This document shows positions 7,387-14,807 of a stretch of DNA of 31,526 nucleotides, piece after piece. Numbering within the stretch: position 1 is the stretch's first letter; each line of letters starts with the position of its first letter. The DNA lies in contig DASZFS010000074.1 in the NCBI GenBank assembly GCA_035939575.1, forward strand, positions 1 through 31,526, read 5' to 3'. The notes beneath the pieces are model-generated. The model was not told the DNA's origin. It worked only from the letters and a program-made list of their open reading frames with translations, and made no database searches. Origin of the DNA: DATKHR01 sp035939575. GTDB lineage: Bacteria > Acidobacteriota > Vicinamibacteria > Vicinamibacterales > CAVVIG01. Made by a program: the position numbers and the translations under genes.

Positions 7387-7854
7387 ATGAGCACCATCGC
7401 CCTGACCGTCAACGGCCGAGCTCATTCCGTCGACGTCGATCCGGCGACACCTCTCTTATATGTCCTGAGCGACGACCTCGCGCTGCGCGGCCCGAAGTTC
7501 GGCTGCGGCCTCGGCCAATGCGGCGCCTGCACGGTCATCGTGCGCGGCCGCGCGATCCGATCGTGCGTGACGCCGGTCTCCACTATGGGCGGTGCCGAGA
7601 TCACCACGCTCGAGGGCCTCGGCACGCCCGAGAAGCCTCATCCCATTCAGCGGGCGTTCATCGAGGAGCAGGCCGCACAGTGCGGCTTCTGCCTGAACGG
7701 GGTCATCCTCACGGCGAAAGCGTTCCTCGATCAGAACCCGCGGGCCGCCGATACCGAGATTGAGCAGGCGCTCTCGGGCGTCCTCTGCCGCTGTTTTACC
7801 CACACTCGGATGCTGAAAGCGATAAAGCGCTACGCCGCGGAGAAGGCGATATGA
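7387..7854 (+). CDS. 2Fe-2S subunit of a molybdenum hydroxylase (IorA/xanthine-dehydrogenase family)
   Basis: A 155-residue electron-transfer subunit that carries two 2Fe-2S clusters from the molybdenum site toward an acceptor. The plant-type ferredoxin cluster ligands are Cys40, Cys45, Cys48 and Cys60 (CGLGQCGAC, then RSC). The second cluster ligands are Cys99, Cys102, Cys134 and Cys136 (CGFC, then CRC). Length and order match IorA-type small subunits of the xanthine oxidase family, which lack a FAD domain. It overlaps the large-subunit gene by 4 nt (ATGA). No FAD subunit gene is nearby, so the electron acceptor is probably a cytochrome or quinone rather than NAD; that is inference. The substrate cannot be named. 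Confidence 0.92.
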   Translation: MSTIALTVNGRAHSVDVDPATPLLYVLSDDLALRGPKFGCGLGQCGACTVIVRGRAIRSCVTPVSTMGGAEITTLEGLGTPEKPHPIQRAFIEEQAAQCGFCLNGVILTAKAFLDQNPRAADTEIEQALSGVLCRCFTHTRMLKAIKRYAAEKAI

Positions 7855-10268
7855 CGCGGGACGCCATCGATGCGCTCGCGCGCGCGGGCTTCTCGCGGCG
7901 CGACTTCCTGCGTGCTTCCGGCGCGCTGATCGTGAGCTACAGCGCGGCGCCGCTCGACAAGCCTTTCGTCGAGGCTTTCGGCGTCGCCCAGGGTCCGTTC
8001 GACACGCGCGCGTCTCACATCGATCCAGCGCAGCTCGACTCGTGGATCGCCATTGCGGCCGACGGGGGCGTCACTGCCTACAGCGGGAAGTGCGAGCTCG
8101 GGCAAGGCATCCTGACGGCACAGATTCAGTTGGTTGCCGAAGAGCTATCGGTCCCGATGAACCGCGTGCACCTCGTCCAATGCGACACCGCGGTCTGCCC
8201 GGATCAAGGCACCACGTCGGGCAGCCAGTCAACGCCGACGAACTTCAACGAACACAACCTCGCCCAGGCCGGCGCAACCGCCCGGCAGACACTGCTGCGT
8301 CTCGCGTCGGCGCGATTCGGCGTGCCGGTCGAGCAACTGGCCGCAGCGGACGGCACCATCAGCGTGACTGCTGATCGCACCAGGCGTGTGACGTATGGCG
8401 AGCTGGTCGCAGGGCGCAAGCTCAACGTCACCATGGATCCCACCGCGAAGCGGAAACCCGCGAGCGAGTGGAAAGTGCTTGGCACGCCTGCGGCCCGCGT
8501 CGACATGGCCGCGATGGCGACCGGGCAGTTCGAATTCGTGCACAACGTGCGGGTCCCGGGCATGCTGCACGGCGCAGTCGTTCGGCCGCCGACCGTTGGC
8601 GCGACGCTGGAGAGTGTTGACGAGAGCTCAGTTACCCGCATGCCCGGCGTCGTCAAGGTGGTGGTCCGCAAGAACTTCGTCGGCGTGGTCGCCGAGAAGC
8701 CGTGGCAAGCGATGCAGGCGGCGGGCAAATTGACAGCTGCCTGGAAGCCCGGCGCGAGCCTGCCGGGCCAGCACGAGTTCTACGACTACATGCGGCGGCA
8801 GCCGTCACGCGACGCCTACGTCGTGAAATCGGCAGACGTCGACGCCGTTCTCGCGAGAGCGGGAACGGTCATCCGCGCAACCTATCTGCATCCGTATCAG
8901 ATGCACGGCTCGATGGGCACGTCGTGCGCCGTCGCCGACGTGCAGGGCGATAAGGCGACGATCTGGTCGCCGACGCAGTCCGCGTATCCGACGCGCAGCG
9001 GCGTCGCCATGCTGTTGGGCATCCCGGCCGATAACGTCCGCGTCGTGTTCACCCGGGGGGCGGGATGCTACGGCATCAACGGCGCAGACACTGTGTCCTA
9101 CGACGCGGCACTCCTGTCGCAAGCCGTTCGGAGACCCGTTCGCGTACAGCTGTCGCGCAAGGACGAGATGGCGTGGGAGAACTACGGCTTTGCGTACGTG
9201 ATTGACCAGCGCGTGGGTCTCGACGGTGCTGCTGGCGCCGCCGGCGACGGCACCGGTAGCGTGCCGGGCATCATCGCCTGGGATTGCGAGGCATGGTTCC
9301 CATCGCGTGGCGGGCGGCCCGGCTACGACAGACCCGGCAACGTCGTCACCGGGATGCTGGCCGGCTTCGAGCCCGTCGGTTTCAGCCCGCGCGGCGCTCA
9401 AGAGCCGGCGGGCGGATTCCGCAACGGCAGCAACGCCGCGCCGTCCTACGTTGCGGGTCGTGTCGGCGGAAAGGCCGGAGGCGCCGGCATCGTGGCGAGC
9501 GAGCGCATGCTCGCACACACCGTTGACTCGCCGTTCTTCACGGGCCCCCTGCGGTCGCCGTCCCGCCTGCAGAACACGTTCGCGCACGAGTGTTTTTTCG
9601 ACGAGGTCGCCGCGCACGTGAAAGCGGACCCCGTTGCCTATCGTCTGCGCCACCTGCGCGACGCGCGGCTCAAGGACGTCGTGACGGCCGCCGCAAGGGC
9701 CGCGCATTGGGATCCTCGGCCGTCACCAATGTCGATCATCCCCGGGGGCATCCCCGGGGGCATCCCCACGGCCATCCGGGGCGCGCCCAGGACCGGCATC
9801 GCACATGGCCGCGGCATCGCGTGCGTGGTCTACGAGGGTGACAACGGATACGTGGCGATGGTCGCGGAAGTCGACGTGGACCAGGACACCGGCAAAGTGG
9901 CGGCACGGCGCTTTGTCGTGGCACAGGACTGCGGGCCGATCTCGAATCCCGACGGGATGCGCAACCAGATCGAGGGCGGTGCGCTGCAGGGCCTCAGCCG
10001 TGCGCTCGGGGAGGAAGTGACCTGGGACGCTGGAAAGGTGACGTCGATCGACTGGCGGACGTATCACAGCCTGCCGCTGGGGTTTGCGACGCCGGTGATC
10101 GAGAGCGTTTTGATCGACCGCCGGGACGTTGAGGCCTCCGGCGCTGGCGAGACGGCCATCACCGTCGTTGCGGCTGCCGTCGGCAACGCCATCTTCGACG
10201 CCACCGGCGTGCGCTTGCGGGAGGTGCCGTTCACGCCGGAGCGGGTCAAAGCCGCGCTTGAACGGTGA
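7851..10268 (+). CDS. molybdopterin-binding large subunit of a molybdenum hydroxylase, Tat-type (IorB family)
   Basis: An 805-residue catalytic subunit. It opens with a twin-arginine motif, FSRRDFLRASGALIVSY (residues 14-30), suggesting folded export with its cofactor, or at least an inherited Tat leader. Family features follow: GKCELGQGILTAQIQLVAEE (near residues 80-100), DQGTTSGSQST, a central MHGSMGTSCAVADV and WSPTQSAYPTRSGVAMLLG, and GAGET near residue 762, whose Glu is the expected catalytic base. Relatives such as isoquinoline 1-oxidoreductase and aldehyde dehydrogenases hydroxylate aldehydes or N-heterocycles. Gly-rich insertions at about residues 462-475 (DGAAGAAGDGTGS) and 628-635 (GGIPGGIP) look like repeat expansions. 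The gene follows the 2Fe-2S subunit with a 4-nt overlap and shares its promoter. Confidence 0.92.
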   Translation: MTRDAIDALARAGFSRRDFLRASGALIVSYSAAPLDKPFVEAFGVAQGPFDTRASHIDPAQLDSWIAIAADGGVTAYSGKCELGQGILTAQIQLVAEELSVPMNRVHLVQCDTAVCPDQGTTSGSQSTPTNFNEHNLAQAGATARQTLLRLASARFGVPVEQLAAADGTISVTADRTRRVTYGELVAGRKLNVTMDPTAKRKPASEWKVLGTPAARVDMAAMATGQFEFVHNVRVPGMLHGAVVRPPTVGATLESVDESSVTRMPGVVKVVVRKNFVGVVAEKPWQAMQAAGKLTAAWKPGASLPGQHEFYDYMRRQPSRDAYVVKSADVDAVLARAGTVIRATYLHPYQMHGSMGTSCAVADVQGDKATIWSPTQSAYPTRSGVAMLLGIPADNVRVVFTRGAGCYGINGADTVSYDAALLSQAVRRPVRVQLSRKDEMAWENYGFAYVIDQRVGLDGAAGAAGDGTGSVPGIIAWDCEAWFPSRGGRPGYDRPGNVVTGMLAGFEPVGFSPRGAQEPAGGFRNGSNAAPSYVAGRVGGKAGGAGIVASERMLAHTVDSPFFTGPLRSPSRLQNTFAHECFFDEVAAHVKADPVAYRLRHLRDARLKDVVTAAARAAHWDPRPSPMSIIPGGIPGGIPTAIRGAPRTGIAHGRGIACVVYEGDNGYVAMVAEVDVDQDTGKVAARRFVVAQDCGPISNPDGMRNQIEGGALQGLSRALGEEVTWDAGKVTSIDWRTYHSLPLGFATPVIESVLIDRRDVEASGAGETAITVVAAAVGNAIFDATGVRLREVPFTPERVKAALER
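9736..9769. repeat. 12-bp in-frame duplication in the molybdenum-hydroxylase large subunit
   Basis: The unit CCCGGGGGCATC is present about 2.5 times and encodes Pro-Gly-Gly-Ile copies. It keeps the frame and lies in a loop with little other constraint. Confidence 0.65.
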
Positions 10269-10273
10269 CGCGC

Positions 10274-11074
10274 ATGCGGCTCGTGCTCGGAGCGCTCACC
10301 GTCTTCGCGGCGATCTGTGCGTCAGTACTGACCGGGCTCGCGCAATACGGCGGGCCACGCGGTCCTTTTCACGAGTACCCCAACATCCCGTACGACGGCC
10401 GGTTCACATTCGTCCGGGTGAAGTACACGACCGCTCCAGGCGGCTACTGGTACGGCGGATGGCCGGCGTGGGCGCACGGGTATCCGCTGGCCGAGCGGAA
10501 CCTGATGAGCATCATGAACGAGGTGAGCGCTCTCGGTCCCCATGTCGAGGACATCAACGCCATCACGCTGGACGACCCCCGGCTGTTCAAGTATCCGATT
10601 GCGTACATCATCGAGGTCGATTGGTGGGCGATGACTGACCGGGAGGCGACGGCGTTACGCGCTTATATCCAGAAGGGCGGGTTCGTGATCGTTGATGACT
10701 TCAAGCCGCGGCGGTTCCGCGGCGGCTCCGACGGGGACTTCGGCAGCGGATGGGAGGTGTTCGCGTCGGGCATGCAGCGCGTCCTCCCGGACGCGCGGTT
10801 CGTCGACCTGACCGCGGCGCATCCCATCTTCCATTCATTCTTCGAGGTCAACGACCTCGAGATCATCCCCCAGGCCTACATCGCCGGGCGGCCGATCTTT
10901 CGCGGGTTATTCGAGGACAACGACCCGGCCAAGCGGCTGCAGATGATCGTGAACTACAACACGGACGTGTCGCAGTTCTGGGAGTGGTCGGGCACAGGCC
11001 TGCGGCCGATCGCCGACACGAACGAAGCGTACAAGCTCGGCGTCAACTACATCATCTACGGCATGACGCACTGA
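10274..11074 (+). CDS. secreted DUF4159-domain protein
   Basis: A 266-residue protein with a Sec leader (MRLVLGALTVFAAICASVLT). The body matches DUF4159: FTFVRVKYTT near the N-terminus, DDPRLFKYPIAYIIEVDWW in the middle, YIQKGGFVIVDDF after it, then HPIFHSFFEVNDLE and a C-terminal VNYIIYGMTH. The fold is related to glutamine-amidotransferase-like or ThuA-like Rossmann domains, and no enzymatic role is established that I know of. The ATG at 10274 is preceded by GGTGA at 5 nt; a GTG at 10265 overlapping the previous stop is the alternative. Translation coupling to the molybdenum hydroxylase genes suggests a shared operon, although a role in that enzyme is unproven. Confidence 0.85.
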   Translation: MRLVLGALTVFAAICASVLTGLAQYGGPRGPFHEYPNIPYDGRFTFVRVKYTTAPGGYWYGGWPAWAHGYPLAERNLMSIMNEVSALGPHVEDINAITLDDPRLFKYPIAYIIEVDWWAMTDREATALRAYIQKGGFVIVDDFKPRRFRGGSDGDFGSGWEVFASGMQRVLPDARFVDLTAAHPIFHSFFEVNDLEIIPQAYIAGRPIFRGLFEDNDPAKRLQMIVNYNTDVSQFWEWSGTGLRPIADTNEAYKLGVNYIIYGMTH

Positions 11075-11084
11075 AACGTCAGGG

Positions 11085-11120
11085 CTTCAACCCATCTGAA
11101 CAATCTGAAGTGGGCTGAAG
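11085..11120 (+). terminator. stem-loop just 3' of the DUF4159 gene, part of the 3'-end element
   Basis: CTTCAACCCA pairs with TGGGCTGAAG (one A/C mismatch) around a 16-nt loop, 10 nt after the stop codon. No U-tract follows. The inner CCCA:TGGG pairing is CCCG:CGGG in the copy after mreB, so one pair covaries. Confidence 0.5.
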
Positions 11121-11144
11121 ACTCATGGTCGCGTGCAGTTGCCT
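11104..11144 (+). repeat. 3'-end element, copy A (after the DUF4159 gene)
   Basis: This 41-nt stretch matches 31449-31489 with two substitutions. Its core is CTGAAGACTCAT, a 5-nt variable stretch, then CGTGCAGTTGCCT. It starts 29 nt after the DUF4159 stop codon in the sense direction and forms a 28/30 inverted pair with copy B across 56 nt. Confidence 0.9.
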
Positions 11145-11187
11145 CGCCTCAAGATCAAGATTGTCAAGGGTCGTAAAAGGTCGTCAG

Positions 11188-11230
11188 CAATCGAAGGCGC
11201 AGGCAACTGCACGCGGCGATGAGTCTTCAG
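11188..11230 (-). repeat. 3'-end element, copy B (after the PLP-enzyme gene)
   Basis: On the minus strand the core starts 9 nt after the TAG of the PLP-enzyme gene, in the sense direction of that gene. It shares the CTGAAGACTCAT and CGTGCAGTTGCCT blocks with copies A and C. With copy C the match extends on through a CGCCYTCGATT block. It lacks the upstream hairpin. Confidence 0.88.
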
Positions 11231-11239
11231 GCCTGTTCT

Positions 11240-12634
11240 CTACGCGTGTTTCAGCGCGCTGGCCATGTTCGTCAACGCCAGCTCGAGCGTCTTTCTCGAC
11301 GTGCCGATGTTCATGCGCATCCGGCCAGCGCCTCCGTTGCCATACGTGTGCCCGGCGTTCATGTGGACCTTGGCATGTTCCACGAGATACCGCTCGACGA
11401 TCGTCTCGGGCGTCACCGGCGCGTCCGATGGACGCTGCTTCCGGGTGGCCTCGGCGGCCAGGGTCTTCGCGCCGATCTTCTCGGCGAGCGGGCTGACATC
11501 GAGCCACGCGAGGTAGGTCCCCTGCGCCTTCACGTACCGGACGAGGGGAATGTTCGCGCTGACGAACGACGCGACGAAATCATGGTTGGCGTCGATGTAG
11601 GGCAGCAGTTGATCCAGCCATTCCGCGCCTTCGTTGTAGGCGGCGCGGTTGGCGACCATGCCCAGCGTCGTGAGGTCCTCCCGGTGACCGACGGCCTTGA
11701 TCCGCGCGATGTACTCCGGGTTAGGTGAAAACATGTAACCGCACTTCATGGCCGCCAGGTTGAACGACTTGCTGGCGGACTTGAACGTGACGCTGTTCAT
11801 CACGATCTTCTCGTCCTGAAGGCTCGCGTACGGCGTGTAGCGGTGGTCCTTCATGACGAAATCGCAGTGGATCTCGTCCGCCAGGACCACGACGCGGCGG
11901 CGCGTGCAGATCTCGCCGAGCGTCGTCAGATCCTGACGCGACCAGACGTTGCCGGTCGGATTGTGCGGATTGCAGAGAATCAGGGTGTTGGTGTCATGCG
12001 CAATGCGGCGCTCGAGATCCTCGAAGTCCATCGAGTAGTGCCCGTCGACGAGCTTGAGCGGGCTCTCCTCCGCCTTGCACCCCACGTTCGTGATATCGGA
12101 GTAGAAGGCGTTGTAGACCGGGGACTGCACGATGACCTTGGATCCGGGAGGCGAAAACGCCCGCAGCGCGCTCAGGATGGCCGGATGCACGCTCGGAGAG
12201 TGCAGGATCCACTCGGGTTTGATTTCCAGACCGTACCGCCGGTGGTTCCAGTTGACGATGGACTCGACGTGTGACGCGGGCGTGGTCAGGTATCCCCAGT
12301 TCTCATGCTGAAGGCGCGCGACGAGCGCCTGGGTAATGCAGGGGGCAGCCTTGAAATCCATGTCGGCGATGCCCATGCCGACGGCGATCTTGTCTTTGCC
12401 GTAGAGGGCGATCTGCCGATCCCACTTCGTGCAATCGGTCCCGATGCGGCTGTACGGGGTGTCGAAATCGAACGTCCCGGCCGCAAGGGTCCCGGCCGCA
12501 GCCGACGCTGCTGACACTGCCGACACCGCTGACACCACTGACAGGGAGGTGCCGCTTCCGACGGCACCCGCAACGGCGGTCATGCCGGCGCTCTTGAGAA
12601 ACGTCCTGCGATTCAGCCCATTCTGTTGTGCCAT
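11240..12634 (-). CDS. Tat-exported MalY/PatB-like PLP-dependent C-S lyase or aminotransferase
   Basis: A 464-residue fold-type I PLP enzyme. MalY/PatB relatives cleave cystathionine-like C-S bonds or transfer amino groups. Visible landmarks are GMGIADMDFKAAP (about 86-98), CNPHNPTGNVW (221-231), the pyridine-nitrogen Asp in LADEIHCDF (Asp253) and the Schiff-base Lys in SASKSFNLA (Lys289). Near the C-terminus GRMRMNIGTSR carries the carboxylate-binding Arg. The N-terminus has a twin-arginine motif, NRRTFLKSAG (8-17), then a hydrophobic stretch enlarged by Ser-Ala-Val triplets (33-47). Export of the folded holoenzyme is inferred. The start at 12634 is set by this leader, with GGGAG 8 nt upstream. 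It lies convergent to the DUF4159 gene and 89 nt after the CrtC-like gene region boundary on the other side. Confidence 0.87.
   Translation of the reverse strand: MAQQNGLNRRTFLKSAGMTAVAGAVGSGTSLSVVSAVSAVSAASAAAGTLAAGTFDFDTPYSRIGTDCTKWDRQIALYGKDKIAVGMGIADMDFKAAPCITQALVARLQHENWGYLTTPASHVESIVNWNHRRYGLEIKPEWILHSPSVHPAILSALRAFSPPGSKVIVQSPVYNAFYSDITNVGCKAEESPLKLVDGHYSMDFEDLERRIAHDTNTLILCNPHNPTGNVWSRQDLTTLGEICTRRRVVVLADEIHCDFVMKDHRYTPYASLQDEKIVMNSVTFKSASKSFNLAAMKCGYMFSPNPEYIARIKAVGHREDLTTLGMVANRAAYNEGAEWLDQLLPYIDANHDFVASFVSANIPLVRYVKAQGTYLAWLDVSPLAEKIGAKTLAAEATRKQRPSDAPVTPETIVERYLVEHAKVHMNAGHTYGNGGAGRMRMNIGTSRKTLELALTNMASALKHA
12501..12542. repeat. 9-bp repeat in the Tat leader of the PLP enzyme
   Basis: About 4.7 units of GCYGACAYY. 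On the coding strand each unit gives a Val/Ala-Ser-Ala triplet, so the array lengthens the hydrophobic leader in steps of three residues. Confidence 0.85.
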
Positions 12635-12723
12635 GGCCTGCTCCCACGTTGCCGCGTTAGCGCCGAGCTCAGAACGCGGTGATACTACACCCGCTTGGCC
12701 TCCGGTCGCATGGCGAAATGGAG
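12635..12723 (-). promoter_or_regulatory. probable promoter region of the PLP-enzyme gene
   Basis: An 89-nt gap between the CrtC-like gene (stop at 12724) and the PLP-enzyme start. On the minus strand an extended -10 candidate TGTAGTAT ends at 12682, which would leave a leader of about 40 nt. No convincing -35 was found. Nothing else was seen in this gap. Confidence 0.3.
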
Positions 12724-14115
12724 CTACCGGCCCCTGAAGGTCTCGGCGGCGCCAGTTGCCTGGAAGCTCACAGCCTGGCCGCCGGCGCGGCCCGTCACGC
12801 GGTAGCGCGCGCGAAGCTGCAGGAAGTCGGGGCCATTTGCCAGTGCGCCGCCGCGCGTGACGATGGCGTCTTCGACGGAGATTTCCATCTTGAGATTCAG
12901 CGACCCGCCGCGTCCCTGGACGGTGATTTGCCGAGGCCGGCCAGTCGACGGATCGTCGGCTTCCTCGATGCTGACGCGGGTCGCGTATCCCACAGGACCG
13001 TCGGGGCCAAGCGCTATCAGAAATCCGGGAATCCGCTCCGGGTCCGCGGCGTCGGCCGGAGGAAACACGCGGCCGTAGACGTACGACAGGCCCTCGTGCT
13101 GGACCTGCCCCCACCGCCACGACACGCCTTCCCAGAACCCCCAGTTGTGGTCGTGATATCCGGTACCGTCGAGCGCGATCCGTCCGCCGTCGACCGACAT
13201 CCAGCCGCTGAGCGCGCCGGACATCACCGGGACGGTGTAGCCGGACACCCAGCCGCCGGCGCCGCGGATCACGATTGGCGCGAGCGAGCGGCCGGCAACC
13301 GCATCGATGAAGATCTCGCCTGTCGCGCCGGGAAGATTCACGGTCACGTGGTAGCGCGTGCCCTCGAGGCGCACGCGGCTGTGACCGATCGTCAGGTCCG
13401 GCGCAGCGGCGAGGAGCGGCGCTTCGTCAACCACGTCGCCCTCCGAGTACGTGGTCACGCGGCCGCCGTAATCCCATTGAAGCCGCACGCCCGCCGCACG
13501 CCGGCCATCGGCGCGCTTCGGCCCGGCGAGGAACGTGAGGTAGAACTGGCCGGCGTTGCCGACGTTGCCGACGTTGTTCACCGGGCCGACCTGGCCCTTG
13601 AAGTACAGCCACTCGGCCCAGGACGACGCGCGTGCGGGCGCATCGGGGACGGAGTGAAAGCGATCCATCGCGCGAAGCACGTCGCCGGGATCGGGCGAAG
13701 CCCATGCGGCGTCCGCGGGCGTGTCGACCCACGCCGCGACCCCTGACGTCTCGGGGTCTCCGAGCGCGCGCTCGAGGCTCGGGATGCCACCGCGCGCGCG
13801 GATGGGAACGACCCTTCCCTCGCGGACGAGGAACAGGTCCTCCCGCTTGCGCGGGGACGCGACAAGCGCGTGCCGTCGAGACGATTGCTGGATGCGATCG
13901 ATCACGAAGCGCGCGGAGGTGACCGCGCCGGTCACGCCGCTGACCACCAGCTGCCCGCCGCCAACGAGCGCCGGCGCCCGCGCCTGATAGAGCACGACCT
14001 CGCCCACGCCGAGCAGCGTCGCCATGACGCCCACGCCCAAGCCGAAGCCAACACAGAGGACCGCGGCGCGAATCGGGTGCAACAGCAGCGATTTCAAGGC
14101 CAGACGGAGGATCAT
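12724..14115 (-). CDS. CrtC/AttH-like protein with an FtsX-like membrane N-terminus
   Basis: A 463-residue protein. Residues 1-60 look like the first segment of an FtsX/MacB permease: an amphipathic LALKSLLLHPIRAAV, then a membrane helix (about 17-38), then a short periplasmic stretch GGGQLVVSGV. From about residue 130 it is a CrtC/AttH-type lipocalin-like domain, with the diagnostic GYHDHNWGFWEG at about 318-329 and SYVYGRVFPP after it. CrtC hydrates carotenoids, but AttH relatives sit with ABC transporters and have no proven reaction. Here it overlaps the ATPase gene by 4 nt (ATGA), so a transport-linked lipid or lipoprotein role is more likely than carotenoid synthesis. A nonamer repeat gives NNVGNVGNAG near residue 180. 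Confidence 0.8.
   Translation of the reverse strand: MILRLALKSLLLHPIRAAVLCVGFGLGVGVMATLLGVGEVVLYQARAPALVGGGQLVVSGVTGAVTSARFVIDRIQQSSRRHALVASPRKREDLFLVREGRVVPIRARGGIPSLERALGDPETSGVAAWVDTPADAAWASPDPGDVLRAMDRFHSVPDAPARASSWAEWLYFKGQVGPVNNVGNVGNAGQFYLTFLAGPKRADGRRAAGVRLQWDYGGRVTTYSEGDVVDEAPLLAAAPDLTIGHSRVRLEGTRYHVTVNLPGATGEIFIDAVAGRSLAPIVIRGAGGWVSGYTVPVMSGALSGWMSVDGGRIALDGTGYHDHNWGFWEGVSWRWGQVQHEGLSYVYGRVFPPADAADPERIPGFLIALGPDGPVGYATRVSIEEADDPSTGRPRQITVQGRGGSLNLKMEISVEDAIVTRGGALANGPDFLQLRARYRVTGRAGGQAVSFQATGAAETFRGR
13552..13578. repeat. three 9-bp units in the CrtC/AttH-like gene
   Basis: GGCGTTGCC, GACGTTGCC and GACGTTGTT in tandem. They encode Asn-Val-Gly steps on the minus strand and keep the frame. 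Confidence 0.8.
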
Positions 14116-14786
14116 GAAATGGGCGAATCGTCGATCCGGCCGTCGCGCATGAGGAGCGTCCGCCTGGCGCGGGCGCCGATCTCGGGGTCGTGCGTCACGA
14201 TGACCACGGCAGTGCCGTCGGCGTGAACGCGGTCGAGCAGGGATGCAATCTGCTCTCCCGTCGCGCGATCGAGCTCCCCCGTTGGCTCGTCCGCCAGCAA
14301 CAGCCGCGGCCTGTTCGCCAGCGCGCGCGCGACCGCTACCCGCTGCGCCTCCCCTCCTGACAGCTGGGCGGGACGATGATCGGCGCGATGCGCAAGGCCG
14401 ACGTATTCGAGCAGCTCGGCGGTGCGGCGGCGACGGTCGGCGCGCCCGACGCCGGCCTCGGCTTGCGGCACCTCGACGTTCTCGGCAGCGGTCAGCATGG
14501 GCAGCAGGAAGAAGCGTTGAAAGACGAAGCCGATGCTCTTCAGCCGCAGGAGACTCCGCTCCGCGTCGGACAGCGCCTCCACTGACCGGCCGTCGAACAC
14601 CAGCTCCCCGGTCGTGGGCGTCTCCACGCACCCGAGGATGTGGAGCAACGTTGACTTGCCGCAGCCGGATGGTCCGCGGATCGCCAGATAGTCACTCGCA
14701 TCGACCCGCAGCGACACATCGCACAGAGCGTGGACGGGCCCGGCGCCCATCGGAAACGTCTTCGTCAGTCCTCGCGCGTCGATCAC
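14112..14786 (-). CDS. ABC transporter ATPase, LolD/MacB type
   Basis: A 224-residue cytoplasmic ATPase. It has Walker A GPSGCGKST (38-46), Q-loop FQRFFLLP (Gln90), signature LSGGEAQRVAVARAL (142-156), Walker B RLLLADEPTGELD (161-173) and the switch His in VTHD (His199). This pattern is that of the LolD, MacB and FtsE group, whose permeases are mechanotransmitting FtsX-type proteins. The start is a GTG at 14786; nearby ATGs upstream run into stops at once. It lies 21 nt after the longer permease gene and overlaps the CrtC/AttH-like gene, so the four genes from 16934 to 12724 form one operon that resembles AttEFGH cassettes. A lipid, lipoprotein or hydrophobic substrate in the periplasm is the likely cargo. 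Confidence 0.92.
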   Translation of the reverse strand: MIDARGLTKTFPMGAGPVHALCDVSLRVDASDYLAIRGPSGCGKSTLLHILGCVETPTTGELVFDGRSVEALSDAERSLLRLKSIGFVFQRFFLLPMLTAAENVEVPQAEAGVGRADRRRRTAELLEYVGLAHRADHRPAQLSGGEAQRVAVARALANRPRLLLADEPTGELDRATGEQIASLLDRVHADGTAVVIVTHDPEIGARARRTLLMRDGRIDDSPIS

Positions 14787-14807
14787 CGCAGTCTACCCTT
14801 CATACCT

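Noticed and set aside
11104..11230. Inverted repeat considered as an insertion sequence
   Set aside because: No transposase frame lies between the arms and no target duplication is clear; kept as a repeat pair.
12679..13746. 355-codon plus-strand open frame
   Set aside because: It is antisense to the CrtC/AttH-like gene and has no recognisable domain.
12724..14115. CrtC-like gene as evidence for carotenoid synthesis
   Set aside because: No other carotenoid gene is present, and the operon with an ABC transporter fits AttH-type proteins better.
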